Made by a program: the position numbers and the translations under genes
The notes under the pieces: model-generated
Told to the model about the DNA's origin: nothing
Seen by the model: only the letters and a program-made list of their open reading frames with translations
The model's database searches: none
In this document: piece by piece, positions 24,002 through 32,546 of the stretch
How the letters are laid out: each line of letters starts with the position of its first letter
Position numbering within the stretch: the first letter of the stretch is position 1
Assembly (NCBI RefSeq): GCF_035918235.1
Contig: NZ_CP109485.1
Coordinates: 4,216,001 to 4,280,000, forward strand
Length of the DNA stretch: 64,000 bases
Direction: 5' to 3'
Source: Streptomyces sp. NBC_01445
GTDB lineage: Bacteria > Actinomycetota > Actinomycetes > Streptomycetales > Streptomycetaceae

Positions 24002-24880
24002 ATGAGTCGGCCTCCCGTTTTCGTCCCGCCGCCCGGCGCCGTCGCCCACGTTCTTCGGACCGAGCGCGGCGACTTCGCCGCCATCAGTGCCGGTCCGCAG
24101 GACGCCGGGCACACCGGCACCGCCCTCCTGCTGCCCGGGTTCACCGGCAGCAAGGAGGACTTCATCGCCCTGCACGTGCCACTCGCCGCCGCCGGGTACC
24201 GCACGATCGCCGTGGACGGGCGCGGGCAGTACGAGTCGACGGGGCCCCTCGACGACGAATCTCCTTACGTACAACGGGAGTTGGCCCGCGACGTGCTCGC
24301 GCAGGCGGCCGTCGTGGACGACGGGACGCCGCTGCATCTGGTGGGGCACTCGCTCGGCGGGCAGATCGCCCGGGCCGCCGTGCTGATCGACGCGACGCCG
24401 TTCGCCTCGCTCACCCTCATGTCCTCGGGCCCGGCCCAGATCTCGCCGTCGCAGCAGGAGCGGGTCAAGCTGCTGCGGGACGCACTCGCGGTGCTCGACA
24501 TGGCGCAGGTCTGGGACGCGATACAGGCGCTCGACGCGCCGGAGGAGACGGATGCCCCCGGAGCGGGCGCGGACGACGCCGCCGCCCTGCGGCACCGCTG
24601 GCTGCTCAACAGTCCGGCGCAGCTCATCGCGACCGGCCGCCAGCTGTGCACGGAACCCGACCTGGTCGACGAGCTGGCGGCCGTCCGGCTGCCCAAGCAC
24701 GTGCTGTCGGGCGAGCGCGACGACACCTGGCCGGTGCAGCTCCTCGACTCCATGGCCGCGCGCCTCTCGGCCCGCAGGACCGTCATCGCGGGCGCGGAGC
24801 ACTCCCCGAACACGGACCGCCCCCAGGAGACCGCGACGGCCCTGGCGGAGTTCTGGGATCTGCACCCGCCCGTGGTCTAG
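24002..24880 (+). CDS. Alpha/beta hydrolase
   Basis: A 292-residue alpha/beta-hydrolase-fold enzyme. The oxyanion region is L-L-P-G-F-T-G-S-K-E-D-F near residue 42, the nucleophile elbow is G-H-S-L-G-G (Ser about 119), and the late acid and His appear in S-G-E-R-D-D-T-W and G-A-E-H-S-P-N-T-D. There is no signal peptide, so it is cytoplasmic. The substrate is unknown. It converges with the NYN gene, with only 15 bp between stops. Confidence 0.88.
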   Translation: MSRPPVFVPPPGAVAHVLRTERGDFAAISAGPQDAGHTGTALLLPGFTGSKEDFIALHVPLAAAGYRTIAVDGRGQYESTGPLDDESPYVQRELARDVLAQAAVVDDGTPLHLVGHSLGGQIARAAVLIDATPFASLTLMSSGPAQISPSQQERVKLLRDALAVLDMAQVWDAIQALDAPEETDAPGAGADDAAALRHRWLLNSPAQLIATGRQLCTEPDLVDELAAVRLPKHVLSGERDDTWPVQLLDSMAARLSARRTVIAGAEHSPNTDRPQETATALAEFWDLHPPVV

Positions 24881-24895
24881 CCGGAGGGCGCCGTA

Positions 24896-25795
24896 CTAGT
24901 ACTGCGCCTGGAGATGGCTCCAGAAGCCGTCCCGCAGGGCGCGCCGCAGATCGGACTGCCCCCGCAGCGAGTACTGCAGCAGCGCCTCCGCCTCGACCAG
25001 CAGCTCCTGGTCGACGGGCCCGGGCAGATACGGGTGCCCCGGCAGCAGCTCCACCAGTGACTCCCTGCCGCGCGCGGCGAGCCACTTCGCGGCGATCTGC
25101 GCGCCGACGAAGCGCACGTCCTCCCGCGAGGGGCGGGGCGTGCCCGCGTTCTCGTACGTCGCCGTGGCGGTGCGCCGGGACACGTACGGCTTGAAGAACG
25201 CCAGGTCGAACGTGCGCTGACTGTCGACCTCCCACCGGAGCGGGTCCGCCTGGTTGGCGCCCTCGGGCGCCTCGATGCCCCACAGGTGGACGCGTGCGCC
25301 GTAGCCCTGTGCGGCCTCGACCGCGGAGACGAGGTCCTCGTCCCCGCCGATGAGCGCGGCGTCGCTGATGGCGCGGTGCCGGGCGAGCGACTCGAGGTCC
25401 GTGCGGATCAGGGAGTCGACGCCCTTCTGCTGGTTGTGGGCGTTGAGGTTGCCGAGCCTGACCTTGACGTCGGGCAGCTCGGCGATCGACTGCTGTTCGT
25501 TCGTGTGGATGCGGCGCCGGGCGCCGTCGTACCAGTAGACGCGCAGCAGCCGGCTGTCCGCGAAGATCGTGCGGGCCTTGTCGATGAGGGCGTCGACGAT
25601 GCCTTCGGCGTCGAGGTCGAAGGCCCTGCGGTCCTCGGTCCCGGTGACGAGGCGGCCGGCGGCGGCGTAGAGGTATCCGGCGTCCACGAAGATCGCGTGG
25701 GTGGACGGGGTCTTGGCCACTTCGGCGAGCATGCGCTTGAGCAGCTCGTTCGTACGGTCGAGCTCCGCGCGGATGGCCGTCAGGTCGTCGTTCAT
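24896..25795 (-). CDS. NYN-domain ribonuclease-like protein
   Basis: A 299-residue protein with a short N-terminal coiled segment (L-T-A-I-R-A-E-L-D-R-T-N-E-L-L) followed by a PIN-like NYN domain. Conserved acidic positions expected to bind metal are visible: I-F-V-D-A-G-Y-L near residue 32, the K-G-V-D-S-L-I-R-T-D block near residue 117, and A-L-I-G-G-D-E-D-L near 140. Such proteins are predicted to cleave RNA. The C-terminal about 100 residues are specific to this actinobacterial group. The ATG at 25795 is preferred to an upstream in-frame ATG at 25834 because similarity begins only here. Confidence 0.87.
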   Translation of the reverse strand: MNDDLTAIRAELDRTNELLKRMLAEVAKTPSTHAIFVDAGYLYAAAGRLVTGTEDRRAFDLDAEGIVDALIDKARTIFADSRLLRVYWYDGARRRIHTNEQQSIAELPDVKVRLGNLNAHNQQKGVDSLIRTDLESLARHRAISDAALIGGDEDLVSAVEAAQGYGARVHLWGIEAPEGANQADPLRWEVDSQRTFDLAFFKPYVSRRTATATYENAGTPRPSREDVRFVGAQIAAKWLAARGRESLVELLPGHPYLPGPVDQELLVEAEALLQYSLRGQSDLRRALRDGFWSHLQAQY

Positions 25796-25918
25796 ATGCG
25801 GCCCATTGTCCCGGCCGTCACGCTGCGAACACAACCGGTCCCACTACCCGCGGGTAATTAGCCTCGCGAAAAATTTCCTTAGCGTAGGGAATGTTTGCTG
25901 GGGGCAACTCGTTGATCT

Positions 25919-26031
25919 CTTCAGAAGGCGCGGCACTGAAGCCGCGCAATCCACTCTTAACGGTCAGGCAACCGCCTGGCCGTTCGACGGGGCAAGACTG
26001 TTGCCCCGTACCAGTAGTTCTCCTCCAGGAG
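25919..26031 (+). promoter_or_regulatory. Structured RNA leader with serial hairpins
   Basis: The 5' region of the 50-residue gene contains consecutive hairpins: 25928-25947 (7 bp), 25959-25984 (11 bp with one G-U, AACC loop), 25987-26009 (9 bp) and a 4-bp stem at 26020-26031 that would pair an AGGAG sequence with CTCC. An alternative stem, CTTCAG 25919-25924 with CTGAAG 25936-25941, competes with the first hairpin. This could be a cis-regulatory RNA or an independent small RNA. No known riboswitch class is recognised. Confidence 0.55.
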
Positions 26032-26058
26032 GATGACCAGACGAAGGGAGAAGCGGGT

Positions 26059-26211
26059 ATGCGCTTCGAAATCATGCGACTCGACGATGTCGACGGAACC
26101 GCCGTGGACAGCACCGTCGTGGACGCCGCCTCCGTCAACCGGATCGTTCAGCAGGCGGCCGCCATAGGGCAGCGCCTCTACATCCGCCCGGCCGAGTCGC
26201 CGGCCTCGTAA
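26059..26211 (+). CDS. Small conserved hypothetical protein (50 aa)
   Basis: A 50-residue protein beginning M-R-F-E-I-M-R-L-D-D-V-D-G, mildly acidic, with no membrane segment and no Cys. The central V-D-A-A-S-V-N-R-I-V-Q-Q-A-A looks like a single amphipathic helix. The start has AAGGGAG at 26044-26050 with 8-nt spacing. It is a lone gene with a structured leader before it and a perfect terminator after it, so it is transcribed alone. No function can be proposed. Confidence 0.75.
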   Translation: MRFEIMRLDDVDGTAVDSTVVDAASVNRIVQQAAAIGQRLYIRPAESPAS

Positions 26212-26259
26212 CGCGACGACGACTCCTGATACACCGTACGTAATCGAATAAGACGCTTC

Positions 26260-26295
26260 AGAGCCCCCGTACGAGATCCGTACGGGGGCTCTTTT
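26260..26295 (+). terminator. Rho-independent terminator
   Basis: A perfect 14-bp stem (A-G-A-G-C-C-C-C-C-G-T-A-C-G and complement) with a 5-nt loop and a short T-run (CTTTTG), 49 bp after the 50-residue gene. Confidence 0.92.
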
Positions 26296-26335
26296 GCGTG
26301 CGCGGGGCGGGGGCTCGGCGCCAGAGGGCTCGGTG

Positions 26336-26941
26336 TCAGGAGCCCTGGATCACCTGGGTCACGCCGTTGATGATCTGCTGCACGGCGATCGCGGAGAGCA
26401 TCATGCCCGCGAGGCGCGTCACCAGGACCACGCCGCCGTCCTTGATGACGCGGATGATCAGCAGCGAGTAGCGCATCACGAACCACAGGACGACGTGGAT
26501 GGCGACGATCGCGGCCCACACCGACACCTGCGTCGCGGCGCTGTCCGCCTTCTGCACGGCGAGGATGACGGACACGATCGCGCCGGGGCCCGCGAGCAGC
26601 GGCATGCCGAGCGGCACGAGCGCGACGTTCACGTCCTTGGTCTGCTTCGGTTCGTCGGTCTTGCCGGTGAGCAGGTCGAGCGCGATGAGGAGCAGCAGCA
26701 GGCCGCCCGCGATCATGAGCGCGGGGACGGAGACATGCAGGTAGTCGAGGATCTGGTGACCCAGGAGCCCGAACACCGCGATGACGCCGAAGGCGACACA
26801 GACGGCCTGGAAGGCCATCCGCTTCTGCACCTTGGCGGGCCGGCCCGCGGTGAGCGCGAGGAAGATCGGGGTGATCCCAGGGGGGTCCATAATCACGAAC
26901 AGCGTGAGAAAAAGGGATCCGAAAACAGCGACATCGAACAC
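26336..26941 (-). CDS. MarC family integral membrane protein
   Basis: A 201-residue membrane protein with six hydrophobic segments, typical length for MarC/YchE proteins. Family motifs are visible: F-V-I-M-D-P-P-G-I-T-P-I-F near residue 19 and P-L-L-A-G-P-G-A-I-V near residue 115. MarC was once linked to antibiotic resistance, but that is no longer supported and the transported substrate is unknown. The GTG at 26941 is chosen; the longer frame upstream adds a His/Pro-rich stretch without family similarity. Confidence 0.88.
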   Translation of the reverse strand: MFDVAVFGSLFLTLFVIMDPPGITPIFLALTAGRPAKVQKRMAFQAVCVAFGVIAVFGLLGHQILDYLHVSVPALMIAGGLLLLLIALDLLTGKTDEPKQTKDVNVALVPLGMPLLAGPGAIVSVILAVQKADSAATQVSVWAAIVAIHVVLWFVMRYSLLIIRVIKDGGVVLVTRLAGMMLSAIAVQQIINGVTQVIQGS

Positions 26942-27065
26942 GGGTGTGGCCTTGCGAGTGGGGTCCGCGGGATCAGCCGGGACGCGTTGTGCGTGGGGGT
27001 GCGGTGCGTGAGCCCGCACCGGGGCATGGAGGGGAGCGGCCCGCCGGATCGCGGCAGGGCGCGGG

Positions 27066-27929
27066 TTACGCGGTGGTTCCGCCCGCCCCCGGCACGGGAA
27101 ACGCCCCGGTCGCCCGGCGCGTGATCTCCCCGTACACCTCGGGGTCGGTGGTGAACTCGCCGAGTACGCACGTCTTCCGGCTGCCGTGGTAGTCGGAGGA
27201 GCCCGTGGCCAGGAGGCCGAGATCGGCGGCGAGGCCGCGCAGGCGGGCCCGCGTGGCCGGTTCGTGGTCCATGTGGTCGGTCTCGATGCCGTCGAGTCCG
27301 GCCGCGGCCAGGTCCGCTATCGCCGACTCGGGCACGACCTGCCCGCGCTTGACGGCCGCCGGGTGCGCGAAGACGGTGACCCCGCCCGCGGCCTTGACCA
27401 GGCGGATCGCATCGAAGGGGTTGAGCTCGTGCTTGCCCACGTACGCGCGACCGCCGTCGGCGAGCCAGTCGGGCGTGAAGGCGTCGGAGACGGATCCGAC
27501 GACGCCGAGTTCGACGAGGGCCTCCGCGACGTGCGGGCGGCCGACGGACCCTTCGCCGGCGATGCGGGCGACCTGTTCCCAGGTCACGGGCACGCCGAGG
27601 TCCTGGAGCTTGGTGACCATGCCCTGCGCGCGCGGCACCCGGTCGTCCCGTACCAGCTCGCGCTCGCGCAGCAGCTCGGGCTCGTCGGGGTCGAAGAGGT
27701 AGGCCAGCATGTGCAGGCCTACGCCGTCGAGGCGGCAGGAGAGTTCGGCGCCGGTGACGAGCGTGAGTCCGGCCGGCAGCGCGGCGACGGCCTCCGCGTG
27801 ACCGCGGCTCGTGTCGTGGTCGGTGAGCGCGACGACGTCCAGACCGGCGGCGGCCGCGTTGCGGACCAGCTCGGCCGGGGTGTCCGTGCCGTCGGAGGCG
27901 GTGGAGTGGGTGTGCAGATCGATGCGCAC
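27066..27929 (-). CDS. PHP-domain phosphoesterase
   Basis: A 287-residue PHP-domain metal-dependent phosphoesterase of the YciV/RNase AM type, acting on nucleotides or short RNA. The metal ligands are recognisable: D-L-H-T-H-S near residue 4, the T-D-H-D-T block near residue 37, A-E-L-S-C, F-A-H-P, and S-S-D-Y-H-G near the end. The GTG at 27929 is preferred because the metal motif normally begins right at the N-terminus and GGAG lies 7 nt upstream; an ATG at 27971 is possible. The neighbouring MarC gene lies 124 bp downstream on the same strand. Confidence 0.9.
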   Translation of the reverse strand: MRIDLHTHSTASDGTDTPAELVRNAAAAGLDVVALTDHDTSRGHAEAVAALPAGLTLVTGAELSCRLDGVGLHMLAYLFDPDEPELLRERELVRDDRVPRAQGMVTKLQDLGVPVTWEQVARIAGEGSVGRPHVAEALVELGVVGSVSDAFTPDWLADGGRAYVGKHELNPFDAIRLVKAAGGVTVFAHPAAVKRGQVVPESAIADLAAAGLDGIETDHMDHEPATRARLRGLAADLGLLATGSSDYHGSRKTCVLGEFTTDPEVYGEITRRATGAFPVPGAGGTTA

Positions 27930-28024
27930 GCGCGTACTCCAGGCTCTGAACGGACGGAAGGGGACGCTCAAGGATAACGGGGATCCGGAGCGCTCCCGTC
28001 ACCGTCGCCTCCCGGTATGACCCC

Positions 28025-28663
28025 TTACGTGAGGATGCGTGGCGACAGCGCGCCGCAGGGCACCAGGTCGACCTCGGCGCCCACGTCGCGCAGGTCGGTC
28101 AGGACCAGCTCGTCGTACATCAGGAGCCCGGTCTGCTCGGGCCACACGATCGCCCACACCCACAGCCCGCACGCCTCGCCCGCGAAGACCGCACGGTCGT
28201 CGGGCGCGCCCGAGACGTGCCACATCGGGGTCGGGCGTCCGGCGGCGAGGACCTTGGCCTGGGGCGGCTTCTCGACCGTCATGTACGGGCCGGGGTCGGG
28301 GCCGTCGATGCCCGCGTACCGGGCGCCGAGGCCGACGCCGAGTTCCTCCGCGACGAGCAGCATCTCCCCCACGCCGCCGAGCGGTCCGGGGCCCGAGCAC
28401 GCCACCGCGGTCGCCCTGCCGCCCGTGCGGTCGTCGCCCGCGCTGACCACTCCGGTGAAGAGCCACCCGACGGGCAGCGGCCACGGCATCCACACCGGCA
28501 CCTGGGCGCGGTGCGCCACGACGGTGAGCGCCTCGACGCTGGGCGGGATCACGGGCTGCAGCGGATGCACCGCCCCGTGCACGTCGCACTGCCAGGAGTC
28601 GGAGAAGAGGCCGGGAGCCCTGACCCGGCCACCACACTTCGGGCAACTGGGTTCGCCCCTCAT
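28025..28663 (-). CDS. DUF6758 family protein with N-terminal zinc ribbon
   Basis: A 212-residue protein starting M-R-G-E-P-S-C-P-K-C-G-G-R-V and later C-D-V-H-G, so the first 25 residues carry a likely zinc ribbon (C-P-K-C plus C/H pair). The rest is a mixed alpha/beta domain with many Trp and Pro. I recall this as a Streptomyces-wide family of unknown function. The ATG at 28663 is used; an in-frame TTG at 28672 sits four bases from GGAGGA and cannot be excluded. Confidence 0.85.
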   Translation of the reverse strand: MRGEPSCPKCGGRVRAPGLFSDSWQCDVHGAVHPLQPVIPPSVEALTVVAHRAQVPVWMPWPLPVGWLFTGVVSAGDDRTGGRATAVACSGPGPLGGVGEMLLVAEELGVGLGARYAGIDGPDPGPYMTVEKPPQAKVLAAGRPTPMWHVSGAPDDRAVFAGEACGLWVWAIVWPEQTGLLMYDELVLTDLRDVGAEVDLVPCGALSPRILT

Positions 28664-28832
28664 AAGGCCCAACGGTCCTCCCCGACTCCCACTGCGTCAA
28701 GGACGATCACCCTTCCGGGGGCGGGACGTCACAGCACTTCCCCGGAAAAATTAGATGCAGTCTGCAGTAGTTAGCTGGGCCAATTCATTGCGTGTGTACG
28801 CCCACGCTCTCCGTGCGAACTTCGCGCGCTGG

Positions 28833-29429
28833 TCACTGGTCGAGCGGCACGGACTTGCGCAGCGGATCCCGCAGGTCCGTTCCACTGTTCAGCCACTTCT
28901 CCTCCAGGGCGGCAGCGCCATGCACCCGCTTCCACGCCGCCTCGTTCTGCGTCATCGGCAGCAGCGGCAGGAACCGTACGGGATCCAGCGGATCGTCCAG
29001 TTCCAGGTCCTCCACGAGGCCCCCGGACTCCGCGACGAGCACCGACGTGAACGGGGCGCCGGGCCACAGGGGTTCACCCACGTCGAGCGAGGCGCCCGCG
29101 GCCACGACGACACCCTCGACCTGCGGCGACGCGGCGAGTACGGCGAGCGGGCGCAGCACCTTGTCGGTGTCGGCGCGGCCGGTGCGCACCGACAGCACGA
29201 GCTCCGCGCGCGGGCCCTTGAGCGGGTCGGCGAGCGCGGACGTCGGGTCGGCCATGGGGGCGGCCGACATACCGAGCGTGGCGTAGCGCACGAGGCCGGT
29301 GTCCGCCGCGTCCGTGAAGCGCAGCACCTCGATGCGGTCGGTGCCGAGGAACGTGACCGCGGCGCGCGCGTCCGGTTCACCGAGAGCCGTACGGAGTCGG
29401 GCCTCGACCAGAGCAAGAACATCTCCCAT
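28833..29429 (-). CDS. Suppressor-of-fused domain protein
   Basis: A 198-residue cytoplasmic protein of the bacterial suppressor-of-fused (SUFU) type. Conserved blocks are V-L-R-F, L-V-R-Y-A-T-L-G-M-S, R-A-E-L-V-L-S-V-R, and the C-terminal F-L-P-L-L-P-M-T-Q-N-E. Bacterial members often act as immunity-like proteins elsewhere, but this solitary chromosomal copy has no toxin neighbour and its role is unknown. The ATG at 29429 has no Shine-Dalgarno but a TATGCT -10-like hexamer (29436-29441) ends 6 nt upstream, so the message may be leaderless. The longer frame to 29537 runs through the promoter. Confidence 0.82.
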   Translation of the reverse strand: MGDVLALVEARLRTALGEPDARAAVTFLGTDRIEVLRFTDAADTGLVRYATLGMSAAPMADPTSALADPLKGPRAELVLSVRTGRADTDKVLRPLAVLAASPQVEGVVVAAGASLDVGEPLWPGAPFTSVLVAESGGLVEDLELDDPLDPVRFLPLLPMTQNEAAWKRVHGAAALEEKWLNSGTDLRDPLRKSVPLDQ

Positions 29430-29891
29430 GTCGCGAGCATAGAACTCGTATCCAATGGGTAGAGGGTGGGCTCGCTTCTTCAGTCGGCTGATAGTCTTGG
29501 CCGCTGGTAGGGGCAGCACGCCAAGCGTTGCTTTCAAGCCCCTGACCTATATGCGTCCCCTGCGAGGGATGAGACGTCGTCCCTCACGGGGGACCGGCTG
29601 GAGGAGGTGGGGCTGCAATGGACCGAAGTCGACCGTGCAGTACCACCCGCTCTTCCGGCCACTGAGCCGCATTTTCCCGGCTTTCCGCGCACGCTCCAGT
29701 CTGTCTGCGCACCACGGAAGAGCACTTCGTTTCCGCCTGATCTGAATCAGTAGCGAAGCCGCCACCGCGCCGGTCGCGGTGCTCCCCGCTTTGTGGACGT
29801 GCACACAGGATCCGCAGTCAGGACGTCCTCATTCCGGTTAGCGCCGACCCGTATGGCCACCGGCGGCTCCCGCCCGCGAAGGAGCCTGCCC
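29430..29891. other. 462-bp intergenic region upstream of CorA-type gene
   Basis: No gene seen. It holds the divergent promoters of the SUFU-domain gene and the CorA-type gene. A hairpin is visible at 29557-29591: CCCC/GGGG and GAGGGA/TCCCTC stems separated by a small internal loop. The part downstream, to about 29650, is also rich in short complementary segments. I find no convincing match to the known Mg2+ M-box. Confidence 0.4.
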
Positions 29892-31007
29892 ATGTCGATG
29901 ATCCGTGACCTGCGTGCCGCTGTCCGCCCCGCGCCGCGCGAGACCGGCAGCACGTCAGCCCCGTACGACACCACCCGCGACCCGTCGACGCCCACGGCCG
30001 TCGTCGACTGCGCCGTCTACCGCGACGGCGCCCGCCTCCACGACAACGACTGCCTGACGCCCGCCGGCGCGATCCGCAAGGCGCGCCGCGAGGGCGGCTT
30101 CGCCTGGATCGGGCTGCACGAGCCGACCGAGTCCGAATTCGCCGGTATCGCGGCCGAGTTCGGGCTCCACCCGCTCGCCGTCGAGGACGCCGTCCACGCC
30201 CACCAGCGTCCCAAGCTGGAGCGCTACGACGACACCCTGTTCACCGTCTTCAAGACCATCCACTACGTCGAGCACGCCGAACTCACCGCGACCAGCGAGG
30301 TCGTGGAGACCGGCGAGGTGATGTGCTTCACCGGGCGGGACTTCTTCATCACCGTCCGGCACGGCGGCCAGGGCTCGCTGCGGGCGCTGCGGCACCGGCT
30401 CCAGGACGACCCCGAGCTGCTCGCCAAGGGCCCCTCCGCCGTCCTGCACGCCATCGCGGACCACGTCGTCGACGGCTATCTCGCCGTCGCCGACGCGATG
30501 CAGGACGACATCGACGAGGTCGAGACGGACGTCTTCTCGCAGACGGGCAAGGGCGCTCCGCGCGGCACCGACGCCGGGCGGATCTACCAGCTCAAGCGCG
30601 AAGTCCTGGAGTTCAAGCGGGCGGTGGCGCCGCTCCAGCGGCCCATGCAACTGCTGAGTGAGCGGCCGATGCGGCTCGTCGACCCGGACATCCAGAAGTA
30701 CTTCCGTGACGTCGCCGACCACCTCGCGCGCGTGCAGGAGCAGGTCGTCGGCTTCGACGAACTGCTCAACTCCATCCTCCAGGCCAACCTCGCGCAGGCG
30801 TCCGTCGCGCAGAACGAGGACATGCGCAAGATCACGTCCTGGGCAGCGATCATCGCCGTACCGACGATGGTCTGTGGCGTCTACGGGATGAACTTCGAGC
30901 ACATGCCGGAGCTCCACTGGCGGTTCGGCTACCCGCTCGTCCTCGGTGTCACGGTCGGCGCCTGTTTCGCGATCCACCGCATCCTGAAGCGGAACGGGTG
31001 GCTCTGA
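29892..31007 (+). CDS. CorA-family magnesium/cobalt channel protein
   Basis: A 371-residue protein with a large cytoplasmic N-terminal domain, a long stalk helix (Q-L-K-R-E-V-L-E-F-K-R-A-V near residue 237) and two C-terminal membrane helices. The ion-selectivity signature follows the first helix as Y-G-M-N-F-E-H-M-P-E-L, the expected G-M-N. CorA pentamers admit Mg2+ and are closed by Mg2+ bound to the cytoplasmic domain. The ATG at 29892 has GAAGGAG 8 nt upstream, while the longer frame (GTG 29793) overlaps the leader. It heads a run of metal-related genes: an MgtE-N/CBS protein and DUF1003 lie 1.5 kb downstream. Confidence 0.93.
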   Translation: MSMIRDLRAAVRPAPRETGSTSAPYDTTRDPSTPTAVVDCAVYRDGARLHDNDCLTPAGAIRKARREGGFAWIGLHEPTESEFAGIAAEFGLHPLAVEDAVHAHQRPKLERYDDTLFTVFKTIHYVEHAELTATSEVVETGEVMCFTGRDFFITVRHGGQGSLRALRHRLQDDPELLAKGPSAVLHAIADHVVDGYLAVADAMQDDIDEVETDVFSQTGKGAPRGTDAGRIYQLKREVLEFKRAVAPLQRPMQLLSERPMRLVDPDIQKYFRDVADHLARVQEQVVGFDELLNSILQANLAQASVAQNEDMRKITSWAAIIAVPTMVCGVYGMNFEHMPELHWRFGYPLVLGVTVGACFAIHRILKRNGWL

Positions 31008-31030
31008 GTCGCGCGGATAGGCTGACGCCC

Positions 31031-31600
31031 ATGACGGATCAGGCCAGCCCCTCTCCCGACCACCACCCCTCGACGGGCCGCTCCGCGGCGGACCTGTTGA
31101 TGGACCAGGCCCTCGTCGAGGAGGCCACCAAGAAGTCCGGCCTCATCTGGGTACGAGGTGCCTCCGGCCCCGAGCGCGCCCTGTGGCACGTATGGCACGA
31201 GGGCGCGGCGAACCTGGTCGGCGACGGGCCCGGCGAGCAGCCTCTGCCCGGCCTCACCGACGGCGGGGCGGCGACCGTCACCGTGCGCAGCAAGGACAAG
31301 GGCGGGCGCCTCGTGAGCTGGACGGCCGGCGTCGTCGAGCTCGCCCCGCACTCCGAGGGCTGGGAGGCGGCTGTCGCCGAGCTGAAGGGCAAGCGCCTGA
31401 ACGCGCCGGACGGCGAGGCGATGCCGGAGCGCTGGGCACGCGAGTGCCGGGTGCTCCGCCTGGAGCCGACGGGGTCCACGGTCCCGCCGTCGTCCGACGC
31501 GCTGGCCGCCGCACCGCTCGCCACCACGGCAACCACCCGCCGCGAGGCCCCCGCGGCACTCCCCCACCTCCTGCTGCGCCGCAAGCGGCGCGGGAAGTAA
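31031..31600 (+). CDS. Conserved hypothetical protein
   Basis: A 189-residue, probably cytoplasmic protein. The N-terminal 20 residues are Ser/Pro-rich; a helical stretch A-A-D-L-L-M-D-Q-A-L-V-E-E-A-T precedes a beta-rich middle (W-H-V-W-H-E-G-A-A, V-T-V-R-S-K-D-K-G-G-R-L), and the C-terminus is basic (L-L-L-R-R-K-R-R-G-K). It begins 23 bp after the CorA-type gene and may share its transcript. I recognise no named domain. The ATG at 31031 is the first in the conserved frame. Its stop is 19 bp from that of the convergent lipoprotein gene. Confidence 0.75.
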   Translation: MTDQASPSPDHHPSTGRSAADLLMDQALVEEATKKSGLIWVRGASGPERALWHVWHEGAANLVGDGPGEQPLPGLTDGGAATVTVRSKDKGGRLVSWTAGVVELAPHSEGWEAAVAELKGKRLNAPDGEAMPERWARECRVLRLEPTGSTVPPSSDALAAAPLATTATTRREAPAALPHLLLRRKRRGK

Positions 31601-31619
31601 GGGCCGTTTCAAGAGGGCC

Positions 31620-32369
31620 TCAGGACGTCGGGAGCTGGGCCCCGTAGTCCACCATCTCGCCCTTGCCCGGCTCGCGGAGCGTGAAGTCCTTGCCCCAGTC
31701 GGCGAGTTGGAGCGTGCCGGCGCCGCCCGCCCGCTCCAGGCGCAGCGGGTACGGGGTGCCCTCAAGGGAGACGTCGAGCGTGCCGCCTGCGCCCTTGTCG
31801 CCGGTGAGTTCGACCGTGCGTACGCCGCCCGCCGAACCCCGGTCGCCCTTCTCCACCTTGCCGTGCAGGGTGAGCAGTCCGTCCAGGAGCGCGCCCTTGA
31901 CGGTGAAGCCGCTCAGGCGTTTGTAGGCCGGGTCGCCCTGCGGGACCTTGACGTACTTGCCGTCGAGCTTGTCCGCGGCGGCCGTGTCCCCCTGCGCCGT
32001 GCCGCCCGAACCCTTGCTGCCCTGGTGCGTCCAGAAGTCCGCGTCGGCCTTGAGGAACAGGTGCTCCTTGACCCGCAGCAGCTGGAAGGTCCGGCCGGCC
32101 GTCGTGACGGATCCCGTGCCACCCTCGTCCTTGAGCCGCATGTCGATCTTGTACGAGTGTCCGCTGCTGACGACCGTGCCGGACAGATGCACGGCCCCGG
32201 CACCCTGCGCGGCCTTGACGGTGCGGCTCTGGATCTTCGGGGCGGTCAGTTTGGCGACGCCGTTCGTGCCCGCGTCCGGATCCTCGCTGCTGCACGCCGC
32301 GAGCCCGAGGCACATCACTCCCACCAGAAAAATCCCATGGGAACGGCGGGCCAGGGGAAGTACGGTCAC
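31620..32369 (-). CDS. Lipoprotein, LolA/LppX-like fold predicted
   Basis: A 249-residue exported lipoprotein. The signal peptide has an Arg-Arg pair and a clean lipobox (L-A-A-C-S). The mature part alternates short beta strands and charged turns (V-H-L-S-G-T-V, Y-K-I-D-M-R-L, F-Q-L-L-R-V-K-E-H-L-F-L-K) as in the U-shaped lipid-binding LppX/LprG or LolA-like proteins. A lipid-carrier or sensor role is inference. The GTG at 32369 is taken as start, with AGAGG about 11 nt upstream. It diverges from the MgtE-like gene across 177 bp. Confidence 0.78.
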   Translation of the reverse strand: MTVLPLARRSHGIFLVGVMCLGLAACSSEDPDAGTNGVAKLTAPKIQSRTVKAAQGAGAVHLSGTVVSSGHSYKIDMRLKDEGGTGSVTTAGRTFQLLRVKEHLFLKADADFWTHQGSKGSGGTAQGDTAAADKLDGKYVKVPQGDPAYKRLSGFTVKGALLDGLLTLHGKVEKGDRGSAGGVRTVELTGDKGAGGTLDVSLEGTPYPLRLERAGGAGTLQLADWGKDFTLREPGKGEMVDYGAQLPTS

Positions 32370-32546
32370 GGCTCGCGCTACCTCTCGTACGACGTCTTGC
32401 TCGGCGGCAGAACGGCAGCGTACCCGTGTCACCTGCGGTGAACGGAGCCAGTCCGTCCGGACGCAGCGCAAAGGCGCACGGGACCGGGACGGGCTAGCCT
32501 GAAACACACCTTCAGGACAAATGCGGATGCAAAGGAGGCGCGGCGC

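Noticed and set aside
21572..24865. 1097-codon minus-strand open frame opposite the helicase and hydrolase
   Set aside because: Antisense shadow of two well-supported genes; Arg/Gly-rich with no domain.
26033..26163. ORF starting at ATG 26033 next to AGGAGG, overlapping the 50-residue gene in another frame
   Set aside because: The AGGAGG abuts the ATG with no spacing, and codon use is unlike this genome.
29430..29891. M-box magnesium riboswitch upstream of the CorA-type gene
   Set aside because: Looked for because of the context, but I cannot align the conserved M-box core; kept only as an unexplained region.
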